Source: Fremontodendron californicum
Taxonomy: Eukaryota > Streptophyta > Magnoliopsida > Malvales > Malvaceae
Reading direction: 5' to 3'
Length of the DNA stretch: 64,000 bases
NCBI GenBank assembly: GCA_030761205.1
Contig: JAULJL010000028.1
Location: forward strand, 21,999,001-22,063,000
Both the position numbers and the translations under genes were made by a program. Below, in pieces: positions 1 to 11,200 of the stretch (position 1 is its first letter; each line of letters begins with the position of its first letter). Below the pieces are notes generated by a model. The model searched no databases. It was not told the DNA's origin and saw nothing but the letters and a program-made list of their open reading frames with translations.

Positions 1-355
1 AATTTGTTTGTCTAAAGTTTAATATGATCGGTCGGACTTGAAAGTTAATTTTTTATTGTTAAAATATATTAATATATTAAAAAATAAACAAATTTATTTT
101 ATATTAATATTAATATATTTTTATAATTAAATTTAAATAAAAATCATTGTGATACCTTCGACTCTTGTTATTATTAGTACAAAACATAATTCATGTTAGG
201 GAAAGACTCTAATCAAATATGAGCTCCATCTCTATTATTATAATTTATGTGATATTCGTATCGTATTTAAAATTATCAGTTAAAATTGTAGGCAAAATGC
301 ACATGTTACCATTTGGCCACGTTCCAATCCCATATACATACATGCTAAGATCAAT
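1..355. other. AT-rich intergenic DNA
   Basis: I see no coding potential or recognisable element in this AT-rich stretch left of the TSP9 promoter. Confidence 0.5.
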
Positions 356-843
356 TCCCATCCCTTATTTTCCCTCTTCTCAGAAATGAAAAATCACCAA
401 CCCAAAAATCATAATAAAAAATAACCTTTAAAATTCAGCAATGAAGAAGACAAGATACTTGTAGACCTAATAATTTTAGACACGATATAATTTTATAATA
501 TGATATACAAAAAATAATTAAAACATAATATAAAATATAATACGATAAAAAAAACACATGAACAGGACAAGAATACACGAACGTGTCAAAATCTATATAA
601 CACAAATTATTAACGTGTCAAAATTTATATAAATATATAATACTTTAAATATAACTATAACATATAAAAATACACAAACACGATACAAATACGCTCATTA
701 TTAAATCTACTCCTATCCCCTAATTTTTCATCCTCTCAAAAATGAAAAATCACCAACCCCAAAAATCATACTAATAAAATTAAAAAAAAAAAAAAAAAAA
801 CGTTTAAAATTCAGCAATGAAGAAGATAAAGACACTTGTGGAC
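356..843. repeat. Duplicated segment of the TSP9 upstream region
   Basis: Two copies of a roughly 110-130 bp segment lie at about 356-466 and 712-843. Both contain AATGAAAAATCACCAACCC, then AAAATTCAGCAATGAAGAAG, then ACTTGT(A/G)GAC. The right copy carries an extra A-run. An ACACGA-type foldback element occupies the gap. The right copy ends about 130 bp before the TSP9 start codon, so the duplication lies in the probable promoter. Confidence 0.8.
467..703. mobile_element. ACACGA-type AT-rich repeat, copy 1
   Basis: This AT-rich repeat carries spaced ACACGA, AACGTGTCAAAAT and ACACAAATTATTAA motifs. The same motifs recur near 6463-6707, 15650-16695, 37622-37852 and 59276-59516. Copies tend to begin near AGACCTAA and end near GGTCTA. 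No coding capacity is visible. The boundaries here are approximate. Confidence 0.6.
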
Positions 844-971
844 ATTACTCAATTCTTCCCACTCATCTAGCCCCATAAAATATATTTCCACAATAACATA
901 ATCTCCTTAGCTTCACCGAATCACCATTATTTCAAAAGAAGAAAAAAAAAACTTGTTTAAGCTAAGTGACA

Positions 972-1250
972 ATGGCCTCTCTGCTAATTTCTTTTGCTCC
1001 TTCTACAACAAGGGTTTTTGCAGCAACAGCTGCAAAAAGTGCAGGTGGAAGCAAAGAAGAGAAAGGGCTTTTTGATTGGATTCTTGGGAGCTTGCAGAAG
1101 GAAGACCAGTTTTATGAAACTGATCCTATTCTCAAGAAAGTTGAAGAAAAAAATGGTGGTGGTGGCAATTCCAATGGCCGCAAGAACACTGTTTCTGTCC
1201 CACAGAAGAAGAAGGGTGGTGGTTTTGGAGGACTTTTCGCCAAGAAATGA
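972..1250 (+). CDS. TSP9: Thylakoid soluble phosphoprotein TSP9
   Basis: This single-exon gene encodes 92 residues. The first ATG in frame is at 972; an in-frame GTG at 966 is not a credible start in a plant. The N-terminus is Ser/Thr/Ala-rich and resembles a chloroplast transit peptide (about residues 1-20). It is followed by the conserved block KEEKGLFDWILGSLQKEDQF, then ETDPILKK, a Gly/Asn-rich linker and the basic tail ending GGFGGLFAKK. TSP9 is a small, basic, largely disordered plant protein bound to the stromal face of thylakoids. It is phosphorylated in the light and associates with light-harvesting complexes and photosystem II. A TATA-like AT stretch lies near 876-885. I assign it from the conserved central and C-terminal blocks recalled for the family. 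Confidence 0.88.
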   Translation: MASLLISFAPSTTRVFAATAAKSAGGSKEEKGLFDWILGSLQKEDQFYETDPILKKVEEKNGGGGNSNGRKNTVSVPQKKKGGGFGGLFAKK

Positions 1251-1954
1251 AAAAAAAAAAAAAAATACTATAATTATCCAGTCATCTGTCATTAATTCTC
1301 TTCAATGTACACTACTTTTTTTTTTTTTCTCTATAAGTTTCTATAAATTATGAATTCATTTCAAGTTAGTGTTTGGAACTTTGGGTTTACTGATTTTGGT
1401 CAGTTCACTGTTAGGAAATTAAAACACTTTTAGCAAGTAAATGAAAGTAAAGTGGCAGGTTGAACTTTTAAAATATTAGAATAAAACAACGAAAAGTGAA
1501 TAGCATATATATATATATATATATTTGTATAAAAAATCGAAAGATAAAAGAAGAATTTATAAATATTAAGAATTATAATTACATAAATTAATCGAATTAA
1601 ATTTCGAGTTCAAATAGATAACAGAAACTGCTAGCTGTGTCTGTTTTTTTTTTTTTTTTTTAGAAATGCAACTGTTAATTTCTGTAAGTGATTGAGAAAA
1701 TATCAGGGAATTAGCTCACTATTTGCTGACACGTTGTTTTAACATTTGTGTATTTGTTGATAGAGGTGAAGGTGGCAGCTTCGAAATATGCATGAACCTG
1801 ACAAAACCTAAAGACAAATGAACTGCATGCATGGTACAAATTTAACATTGTTTAGATGATGTTACAATAAATCAGAGAAAAGAGAAACAGCCAGAGCTGG
1901 CACTGGTTATACAAATTAAGTAGAATCATTTTGGCCAATGGCAGGACACATGTC
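1251..1954. other. Intergenic DNA 3' of TSP9
   Basis: This stretch holds the TSP9 3' untranslated region, a (TA)n microsatellite near 1504-1525 and a T-run near 1646-1664. No gene is visible. Confidence 0.5.
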
Positions 1955-2132
1955 TGGATGACTCGTTCTTCAATATCGGATATAAATATGTGTTTGATAC
2001 GAATATATTTAATTTTTTAAAAAAAATTTATATCTTTGAAAGATCGAACCCCAATACTCATATTTGAATATATATCGGACATGAATATCGAATACGAATA
2101 TTTTAAAAAAAATAAAAAATCAAAATAACATA
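1955..2132. mobile_element. CTATGTT MITE, copy A (degenerate)
   Basis: This is a decayed member of the 8-bp-TSD family described at 3708-3892. It keeps TCGGATATAAATATG, a central AATTTTTT stretch, ATATCGGACATGAATATC and a terminal AATAACATA, but both termini have drifted. Confidence 0.6.
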
Positions 2133-2329
2133 AATTAACATCCAAGTTGATAGACAAGATTAGGTGAAAAATAAACCACGGTTTGCTTTCTTTCTGAGTA
2201 ATTACTTTTATCAGAGGATTTGACAAGATATCTAGGCAACTGCAAACATTGAACAAAGAAAGATTGTTAAGATCTTGTTATATTCAATTACATCTGCTAC
2301 ATAACTCATTTCTGTGTAATTGATTCGGG

Positions 2330-2459
2330 TTTTTTTTTTTTTTTTTTTCTGTATAAAAGAGGTTTATAAATAAGAAAAACAATTGCAGATGCTGAAATTC
2401 GAATTTCAAACTTACTAAATACCATTTTAAGAGTACATAAACCAATTAAATTAAATCCC
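2330..2459 (-). mobile_element. tRNA-derived SINE, copy 1 (old)
   Basis: Read on the minus strand, this matches the SINE at 27671-27809: a diverged A-box region, a B-box-like AAATTCGAATTTC, CAGCATCTGCAA, then an A-rich tail (the plus-strand T-run at 2330-2349). It is clearly diverged. Confidence 0.6.
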
Positions 2460-3321
2460 GAATCTTCTTCTTTGAATGTTGTAATAACTTTAAAATCTAG
2501 AAAAAAAAATTGGTAGAAATGTGCTCCTCTTCACCATGGAAAGTGTGGTAAAAACAAATGGATTTAATAACAAAATATAGACCTATATCAAAGCTAGAAA
2601 TGGACTGATTTGGAAACCTATGAAACACAGCAAGTTAGCTGGTAAGCCCTGTCTGAAATATGCACCCCCCCCCCCCCCCCCAAACATCTTTTTTATATTA
2701 TTATTATTATTTTATTTTTGCAATTCTTTCCTAATCAAGGTCGAGATTTCACGAGTTAATCGAATATAAGATAAATTCCATTATGTATGAGTCTAAACTC
2801 TGAATATATGAGTCAATGATACAATATGGGTTGGCTAAGCGATCCAACCGTCTTCTAACTTGCAAATGCCGAATCCATTGAAAGAAATAAAGAAAGCAAT
2901 GGCATTCCAAAATGGTTCTTCATATGATGAATTTAAAGAATTCTAAACAGAAAATATATCATACTATAGCAGACTGAAGAGGAATTCAGACGAGAGCTAG
3001 GAAGTCAACTCCATTAAGAGTCAATTTCTTAAGGACTGCATCAGCAAAGAGTTTTCTATGCCACAGTCTATACAAGCCATACGAAAGAACAGAGATATAT
3101 ATGCAGCCAGCATACTAATAGATTCCATACATTTCCCATTTCCCTCCAAATATCATAAACCTGAAACATGCAAGAAGTCAATTAGGCCCCATTGGCACAG
3201 GGGCAAGTGCCCTAATTCCCACCAGAAATGCCGGGCAGCCCCTTCGTCTCCAAATACTCATAACTAGGTCACCGTATGAGTTTTTTCATCTACAAGTAGC
3301 AGCAAAATGATACGATCTCTG
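2460..3321. other. Intergenic DNA with a C-homopolymer
   Basis: There is no credible gene here. A run of 17 C lies at 2665-2681. The 3050-3290 part has ordinary base composition and may be transcribed 3' sequence of the minus-strand RPL4 locus, but I cannot show that. Confidence 0.4.
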
Positions 3322-3441
3322 CTAACTCAACCTAAACTTCAATCTAGACCTGACTATTTCAATGTCATCAGCCTCAGCTATTTTGCCATTCCAATTTGGT
3401 GCAGGATCAGGGGTTTCACCCCAAGACATGCGCAATTCACC
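3322..3441 (-). other. Possible unassigned terminal exon
   Basis: On the minus strand a pyrimidine-rich stretch and an AG precede an open reading frame of 39 codons plus a stop. It begins GELRMSWGETPDP and contains IAEADDIEIV. It could be a 3' exon of an alternative transcript of the upstream RPL4 gene, a relic, or chance. I do not recognise the peptide and see no partner exon. Confidence 0.15.
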
Positions 3442-3707
3442 CTACCGTAAAGGGGAGGACAAAAACAACAGGGCCAAAGTCTTCTCTTGCTTCTACCTAA
3501 GCAGGCTTTTCCTATACACTTCCATTTCACATCTACTTCCAAGATTTTCTTTATCTTTCTTAACCTATTCTTCATTATGTTAAAAGACTTGAATGCAATA
3601 TAAGATAAAATTCCTTAAGCACAAACTAGAATACATTCTGAAAAAATGGTTTCTATAACAAAAACATTTCAGGATTCTCTTACCTACAATTAATTGATCC
3701 TTTTTTC

Positions 3708-3892
3708 CTATGTTGCTGCGACTCTTCATTTTTCTTTAAGTATCCGTGTCCGACGCATATCCGGACATGGATATGGAGATATGACCCTCCAACGATCCTC
3801 CAAATACATGGAAAAACTTAGAAAAAATTGAACATACCCATGTCAGATACGTACCTGTATCCGACATTCACACCCGAGTCCGAGTAACATAG
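3708..3892. mobile_element. CTATGTT MITE, copy B (intact, reference)
   Basis: This 185-bp element has terminal inverted repeats: CTATGTTGCTGCGACTC at the left, and at the right the complement of CTATGTTACTCGGACTC. It is flanked by a perfect 8-bp target duplication, CTTTTTTC (3700-3707 and 3893-3900). The interior consists of repeated (A/T)TCCG(A/T)C and CGGACATG motifs around an A/T-rich centre, so the whole element can nearly fold back. No protein is encoded. The 8-bp duplication points to the hAT superfamily. Confidence 0.9.
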
Positions 3893-4539
3893 CTTTTTTC
3901 TGTACTACGTACTTCCTGCAATTCCAGACTCCAACACTTGTAGAAAACCACAGTGATACCTCAAATTAATCCACTCCCAAGACTGGTGCACGAAAGAATA
4001 AAAGTAGATACCTGGAGTTTATTAGTCACCTCCAAATAATCACTGGCTGTTTCAAGTGAACGATACTTATGCTTGTTTGAGCAGGTCAGAACTAATTCTT
4101 AGATAACAGCTACCCGGATTTCTAAGGCCAAACCAACACATTATCTTAGTTTTAGTTTATTTGCATTCTTCACCTCCCAACATGCTATCAATTATTCCCA
4201 TTTGAAATTTCAGGTTTAGGACATCTTAATGTTATAACTTGAACCCCAATATTGCCTGTCCATTGCAGGCAAGCATATTAATCTTATCTAAGTAATGAAT
4301 AACACAAAGCAATACGCAAATAAAGGGAGAATAAAACAGGAAGCAATGCTTGGCACAGTGTTAGAGCATTGATGAACTAAATAGATACAACTTGTAAAGA
4401 TGTGCAAAGATACAAAAAATAATACACTAAAAAAAATTACCAAAACTAGCCTGCAGCAATGTTGATTTAGGCAAAGCAGATAATTTCTTCAGGCTACGTG
4501 AAATGCGATGGCTTGAAGGTTAACTGAGGGAAAAGGATG
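3893..4539. other. Region 3' of RPL4
   Basis: This probably includes the RPL4 3' untranslated region, since transcription runs leftward. I see no other gene or repeat in it. Confidence 0.4.
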
Positions 4540-6314
4540 TCATTGTTCTGCTGCTTCTGCATCAGCATTCTCATCTGCCTCAGCAAATGTTAAGAAATTA
4601 AAAGAAGGAAAAAAAATCAATAAAGATAATATTTGAAAAGGCCCATCAAATTCTTGTTTCCTTTTAGCATCCTTAGGCAAAGGGGAAAACAGACAGAAAG
4701 TGGCAATTTGCAGGTTTTACAGAAGAAGAAAAAAAGATTATAGTTAGGGGGCTATGTTACTCGAACTCGGGTGTGAGTGTCGGACACGGGTATTTATCCG
4801 ACACGGGTATGTTCAATTTTTTCTAAGATTTTCATATATTTGGAGGGTTCTTGGAGGATCATATCTCCGTACCCATGTCCGGATATGCGTCGGATATGGG
4901 TGTCGGACACGGGTACTGCAAGAAAAATGAAGAGTCGGAACAACATAGGTTAGGGGCACCCTCTCATCTCTGCAGGCTAACAAATACAAACAAAGTGATC
5001 AAGAACCACCTATCTGTAAGTCATACATAGTACTTGTTACACCATAGACCATTTTGCATTTAGCAATTATTCGTTACGAGTTATTCATTAATGCAAAATC
5101 AGCTCTTTCCTAAGAAGAATAAGCATCTTACTACTCTCTTTGCATCTTTACCATGTTGAATGTACACTACATATTCTCCACTTTCACATTGTATAATACT
5201 CCAACAAACATCATTTCGAAACAGCACCCACATTACATTTCCGATTTCGAATCCTTCTAAAAACATTCTAATGAACTAAACATGTTTAAATGCATCTTCT
5301 TCTATAAGTAATCTCCCACAAGTACCATTTTTATCTTCCAAAAGTTAACACATCACATCAATAAAAAGCATTATATTTATACCCCTACACACAAAATGTA
5401 ATGCAAAAAAACATGACAATTATAGCACCATTAATAACAACAATTCTCTGATAATATTAACTAGAAAGAACTTTACCTTCACCGCCTTCTTCTTCTTCTT
5501 CTTCTTCTTCATCATCATCCTCAGTTTCACCCGCATAATCTTCTCCATACCTTCCATTCAGATAATCCACCGTATCCGGAGTCAACACCAGATTATCGCA
5601 ATTCAAAATGTCAAACAAATTAAGGGTCCTTGGCGTCAACATTCTCAAAGTCCCAATATTTCGACTTGATTTACTCACATTCTCCGGGACTTCCATCATC
5701 AAAAACATGGATTTCTGCTTTGGGTCCAATCCCCACCTCTTCAACGCCTCAATGAAGTCTTTCGTCTTTGGTTTCTCGAATTTATCCCCGAATTCCTCCA
5801 CAACTATCGTGTTCTCGGCTGCACTGGATAATGCCGTCGAAATCGCCAATCTTTTCTCTTTCTTGTTGATTTTAATTGACCAGTCTCTGGGTTTGGGTCC
5901 GAAGATAACACCACCGCCGGGCAAGAGCGGGCTGCGCGTAGACCCACGACGTGCCCGCCCGGTTTTCTTTTGGGGATAGGGTTTTCTCCCGCCACCTCGA
6001 ACTTCGCTGCGGGTGAGGGTGGAGGCGGTGCCGCGACGCTTGTTTTGTTGGTCCGTGATGATTGCTCGGTGAACGACGGCTCGAGCGGTTTCAGGTGGGG
6101 CCGACTTGAGGTCGAGATAGGTTTCGCCGAGTTTTTCGCCGGTGAAGGATAAAATTGGGAGAGTGGAAAGCTGGGAAGAAATGGAGAGGTTGGGTTTTGA
6201 GGACGTTTTGAAAGAGAGGGAAAGGCGGGTGGGGAGTTTGGTGGAGGAAGAAGAGAGGAAAAGGGAGGATGAGAAGAAGGAAAGTGAAGTGGGTGTTGAA
6301 GCTGAAGTCGCCAT
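4540..6314 (-). CDS. RPL4: Chloroplast 50S ribosomal protein L4 (uL4c)
   Basis: There are two coding exons, 6314-5477 and 4574-4540, giving 290 residues. The start is the ATG of MATSAST at 6314; the longer upstream frame is hydrophobic and unlike a transit peptide. Residues 1 to about 48 are a Ser/Thr-rich plastid transit peptide. The L4 fold follows, with the Arg/Gly-rich extended loop at about 102-140 (GRARRGSTRSPLLPGGG) that reaches the exit tunnel in bacterial-type ribosomes. An acidic tail starts near 262. The donor is GAAG|GTAAAG. With acceptor CTGAGGCAG the last exon reads DENADAEAAEQ and stops; the other AG, 4 bases upstream, gives an early stop. Failure to splice would end in KVLSS. 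The 902-bp intron holds MITE copy C. Confidence 0.93.
4752..4948. mobile_element. CTATGTT MITE, copy C, in the RPL4 intron
   Basis: This copy is 197 bp, with ends CTATGTTACTCGAACTC and AGTCGGAACAACATAG. The target duplication is GTTAGGGG (4743-4750 and 4949-4956), with one extra G at the left. It is oriented opposite to copy B. Confidence 0.88.
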
Positions 6315-6462
6315 TGTTGTTGTTTGGATTTTGGGTGTGATAGGAAAGAAGAAAAACGAAAGGTCGAAAGCGAAGACGAAGACTCGATTATTTCTTATCC
6401 GGCTCGTTTGAGAAAAAGTTAATAATAAATAAATAAAAAATAATAACAATTTTTCTAATACC

Positions 6463-6707
6463 TGTTACTAGACCCGACAATTCGTATATACGTATCATAT
6501 TTATATATTTTTTTATATTATAATTGTGTTTAAAATATTTTATATTTATTTAAATTTTAACGTGTTAATAATTTGTGTTATATAAATTTTGACATATTCG
6601 TATATTTGTGTCGTGTCCGTATTTTTTTCCGTATCATGTCGTGTTTCTTGTCATGTTTTAGTTATTTTTTACCCGTTGTGTTTATGTCGTATTCAATATT
6701 ACCAGGT
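6463..6707. mobile_element. ACACGA-type repeat, copy 2
   Basis: The ends are TAGACCCGACAATTCGT and ACCAGGTCTA. The interior has AACGTGTTAATAATTTGTGT and TCGTGTCCGTATTT. The flanks share TGTTAC, and the right flank is the terminus of MITE copy D, so this copy seems to have inserted into that MITE. Confidence 0.65.
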
Positions 6708-6708
6708 C

Positions 6709-6908
6709 TATATGTTACTCGAGTTTGGATAAGTGTCGGACATAAATATATTTCTGATATGAGGATACTCAATTTTTTGTAATTTTTTTTTATTTATATA
6801 AATTTAGAGATCATACCTCCTTATTCATATTTGACCATTTAAGTATGTATAGATAAAAACCCGAATATAAATATTTTAAAAAAATATTTAAAAAATTGAA
6901 TAATATAA
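6709..6908. mobile_element. CTATGTT MITE, copy D (degenerate)
   Basis: The left end TATGTTACTCGAGTTTGG and the interior AGTGTCGGACATAAATA are readable. The right half is AT-rich and decayed, ending near AATAATATAAC. Confidence 0.65.
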
Positions 6909-8232
6909 CTTAATACAATATTTACTTTTTTTTTCTTGTTTTGTAAACTTTAATACGTATCCTAAAAAAATACATAAAAATGTTTTCAGTTTAAGTCTCT
7001 AAATATTTAATTTGTTTTGATTTATATAACATGTGAAATTTGATGGTTTTTTACTATAATTTCTGTCGAAAAATGTTTAATTAGTCTGCAATTTTATTTT
7101 TTGGATTAATTTTGAAAATTTTAACATTTTAACCAAAAACAAAAGAGAGCCTGAATAAAAATATATATATAATAAGTGGTAAAAAAATATATAATAATTT
7201 GTATATGCATGTTATGTTTTATGTTTTTTTTCGTGTTAATAATGTAAATATAAATACAACACGAATTATTAAATATGTTAAAATTTTAAACATAAATATA
7301 ATATGTGTATTAAATATGTCATATTAATTGTATTTAAAAGTGTTGTGTCATATTTATTACAGGAGAGAGTTAAGATTTCTGTCTTCATAAAGGTTTATTT
7401 ACATAATTGTTAGATACTTAGTTTAGAATGAGTTAAAAATTGCTTGCATCTTTTTTTTTTTAAATTAAGATAATTAGTATATGCAATGTGATAATTGTTT
7501 CAATTATATTTTTATTATTAAACATAAATTATTAAATAAATACAAGATAATTAACATGTAATATCAGGCGTAACGCATGTGACACAATAACTAATACATA
7601 TACATCAAAATTAGAGTCATAATTAACACATAATAATTCATGAAATCATATTATACTAAGGTGAAATCTATATATGGCTAAAACAAAAGGATGAAAATTG
7701 TATGAATGACTATATTGAATTCGTTTTTTATACAGTGGCAGTGGAGTTTTTAACTTCATAAGAGGAATTAAAAGATTATCATATGTATAATTTTTTTAAA
7801 ATTAATTTTTAAATTTTTAAATATATTTTTATGAAATACGTGTCACCTTACTAATCCGTTTATGAAATCTAACAAAATAAATCGCAATATTAACGGCCAC
7901 TTCCTCCTATACCTGTTTTCTATTTTGTCTTATATTGTCCCATGAATCAAGGGAAGAGGGAAAAAATGGCAGAATAAGTGGAGATCTAAATTTAGAGCTA
8001 TTCACCAAAAATAAAAGTTTCTAAAAAAATGAAAACCCCAAATTTCTGACCTCTCTTTTACATTTTTTTTTTGTTTTAACTAAACAAAAGGAAATAATTT
8101 TCATTATGTCGGAAATGCATATTTGAGCTGAATTCTTCAGTCATTTCATTGACATTATAGTGGATTCTTTATACCCAGCTTGGTTGTTTTATTGTTTTGA
8201 TTTCTGTAGATTAGTTAGGAAAATAAAACAAT
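6909..8232. other. AT-rich divergent intergenic region
   Basis: This spacer lies 5' of the 1175-aa gene. A partial ACACGA-type repeat lies at about 7200-7360. A segment near 7715-7860 (TTTTTTATACAGTGGCAGT) resembles sequences near 23176-23480. The last 250 bp presumably contain the promoter and leader of the next gene, with no clear TATA box. Confidence 0.4.
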
Positions 8233-11200
8233 ATGAGTATTGATGCAAAAGGTATTCAAGTTCTTCTATGGAGAATTATTAGATTTTCTGGAAGTTGTTG
8301 CTATAAAATTGTAAGAAAATATCCAGTTGTGTCAGGTTTTTTTATCTTTGTGTTCTTCCTATACATATGTTTTCCTTTTGTTTTCTACTTTTTGATGTAC
8401 TCTTCTCCTATTCTTGTCTGCACTGTTGTTTCCATCCGATTTTATTTGAAAACCAAATATCCTGAATTCCAATGGATTAAGAGAAAAAACAGTGATCAGA
8501 GATCAGATTCTGCTGATGTAAATAGATCAAACAACCCTTCATTACGAAGCCAGAAAAGTGTTCGACGAAATGCTAGAAAGGAGGTTGTAGAATGGGATAG
8601 AAAAGATAGTGAGGAAAGGGACATACTTTTTCCAAGGAGTTCTTATGATAGTCTGTCTAGTAATACTAATTTCTTGGAAGAAAATTCGAAGTTGATCTTC
8701 GATGAGAAAGGAAGGACTAGCATGGAACATGGAAATGATCGAACACTTGGTGATCCGAATTCGCTCTTTGATAATGAGACATCAAAACCTCATAGCTTGT
8801 CGGTTGATAGCTTTCAAGGGCAGTCAGGAAAAGGTCCTGATGGTGGTGGTGGTGGAGGTGGCGGCGGCGGTGGTAAGGTAGATGTAGAGGTAGAAAACTT
8901 GGAAGAAGGGGAGGAGGAGGAGGAGGAAGAGGTGCACGAAGATGGGAATAAGGCGGTGGAATGGACGGAGGATGATAAGAAAAACCTTATGGATCTTGGG
9001 ATTTCGGAATCGGAAAGAAACAAAAGGTTGGAAAGTTTAATTGCAAAACGTAGAGCAAAAAAGTTGTTCAAAATGGCAATTGATAAAAGCCTGAAGGACA
9101 TGGATACTGTTGCCCTTAGTCAACTTGCTCCCATTCTATTTGTCAAAAGCAACCTTCTTGGTGTTCCAAATAATCCCAATGAAGAAACATTACAAATGCC
9201 TGGTTCTGCCCCTTCAATTTTGTTGCCTACACAAAATCCATTTGACCTACCTTATGATCCATTTGAAGAAAAACCAAATCTTATGGCAGATAGTTTTCAG
9301 CAAGAATTCATGGCAGCCAACCAAAAAGAAATGTTTTTCTGCAGGCATGAGAGCTTCTGTCGGGGAACTTTGTTTACTCAAGATCAAAATGATGCTCAGT
9401 TTAACCCTTATTATAGTACTCAAAGAAGGCTTGTAGAGGGTCCAGCAAATCCTAGATTCAAATGGCAGTCAGGTAAGCACAAGATAAAATCTTTCAGTAT
9501 ATTTTCCATCAGTAGAGATCCTTGTTATTCATAGTTTCTTGCTCTTGCTTTACTTATCCTGTTATCCATATTCAAGAAAACTGAAGTTGTTTCTATGTTA
9601 AAATTTGAACCAATATGTTCTTTCAAGTTGAATTAATTAGGGTTTGGAAGTAACTTGAAATTGGGGATTTGAAACAAAGGAAATAAGTTAACAGGAGAAA
9701 TATGACAATGTTTCAAAGCTTTGAGACACATAACTCAAATTCACATTCCTAGATACAATAAAGCCTTTATGAAATTCTGTGGATATCCATTGTAAAGAAA
9801 GAATTCCCTAAGGCCCTCTTTGAAACTGTGTTGAAAATCAGGACTTAAGAAAATGATTTTTAGATTAGAGATAAGGGGAATGAATGTATTCAGGACAATA
9901 ATTTGATTGACATTTGAACTTGGTTTGCCCTTTGGTCAAGTCCATAGCATTTTAAACCATCATATCTGTCAGTATGGTAGTTACTGAATCAATGGAATTA
10001 GTATTACTTCAAATTCTGCATAGAAGTTTTTCTCTTTCTTTTTTTTTTTTTTTCATTTTACAGTGTATGTTATCTAATGGAATAATTTAACACTTCCCCT
10101 TTTCATCAGATAAAAGAGGTCACCACCAGCATAATTCCTCTGGTATAGGAAGTGATATCGATCTTGTTGAACTAGAAGACTCCAATCACAATGAGGCAAT
10201 AAACTCATCGAAAGGCAAACACGAAATGATTAGAGAAAAAGCAAACGATGGGATTGAAATAGAAGGAGAGAAGATGGGAAACCCTCATGATTTGGAGCCA
10301 GGATTGGATAGTAGAAATGAAGTCAGAATGGAGACAGATTCAATAAACAACAATGATTCCTGCTACTCATCTTCATCTGAAGCCACTGAATCAGTCTTAG
10401 AGCAAACAAGTAAATCTCCCGGGATACGTAGTGATCAAATGCGAAAGGCCCTTAATCTTTTAATTCCTCCTAAAGGGAAAACTGTGAATATACTTCCTTA
10501 TGATTCCAGCCCATCTCCATCTGAAAGGCGTACTAGGACAGACTTTAGTTTATTTTACAGTCCAAATAGGCGACATTGTCATACCCCAACCCGTTCCATT
10601 GCTTCTGACTTGCAAGTTGAGGTCTCAGAAGTTGGTTCACCTCCATTAACAACAGATGGAACAGTTTCATCTGTTGATGGTGATTCAGTTACATATGATG
10701 GGGATGTTGATAGGGATATCAATTCTGACAGTGAAGAAATGTGGGGAGATTCATTTAACCTATCAAGAGGAGAGGCAAATCGAGAAAAACTAAGAGAATT
10801 ACATGATATTGTTGAAGAGGATTCTGTTGAAGTAGAGTTTTCAGGTTTAAACAAGAAACCTGATGAGCCAATTGCTTCACCCTCTCCATCTGAACAGGAA
10901 GCCAAGCAAAATTTGGATAGCACAAGATCACTATCTTCAATAGTAGACATAACTGAGAATGGTGCATCCTATCCAACGTATATAAATCCTGAAACTCATG
11001 AAGATACCCAAAAAATAGATGAAGAAGTTGAGGGATTCAAGTCTTTCAATGTTTCTGACACATTGTCACCTGAAAATCCGAGGGAAACCATGCATTTGAT
11101 GGAGAAGTTAGTGGTTCATTCACCTTCTGAATCTTGTTTCCAGAAGCCAGAGGTCAGTTATTTCATTTTTGGTAAAATGAAAGCAAACATAACAATTTAG

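Noticed and set aside
2665..2681. Run of 17 C as a structural or regulatory signal
   Set aside because: A single homopolymer with no gene context; it may reflect slippage or assembly error.
8814..9101. Minus-strand frame with a long proline run
   Set aside because: It is the antisense of the Gly-coding repeat in exon 1 of the 1175-aa gene.
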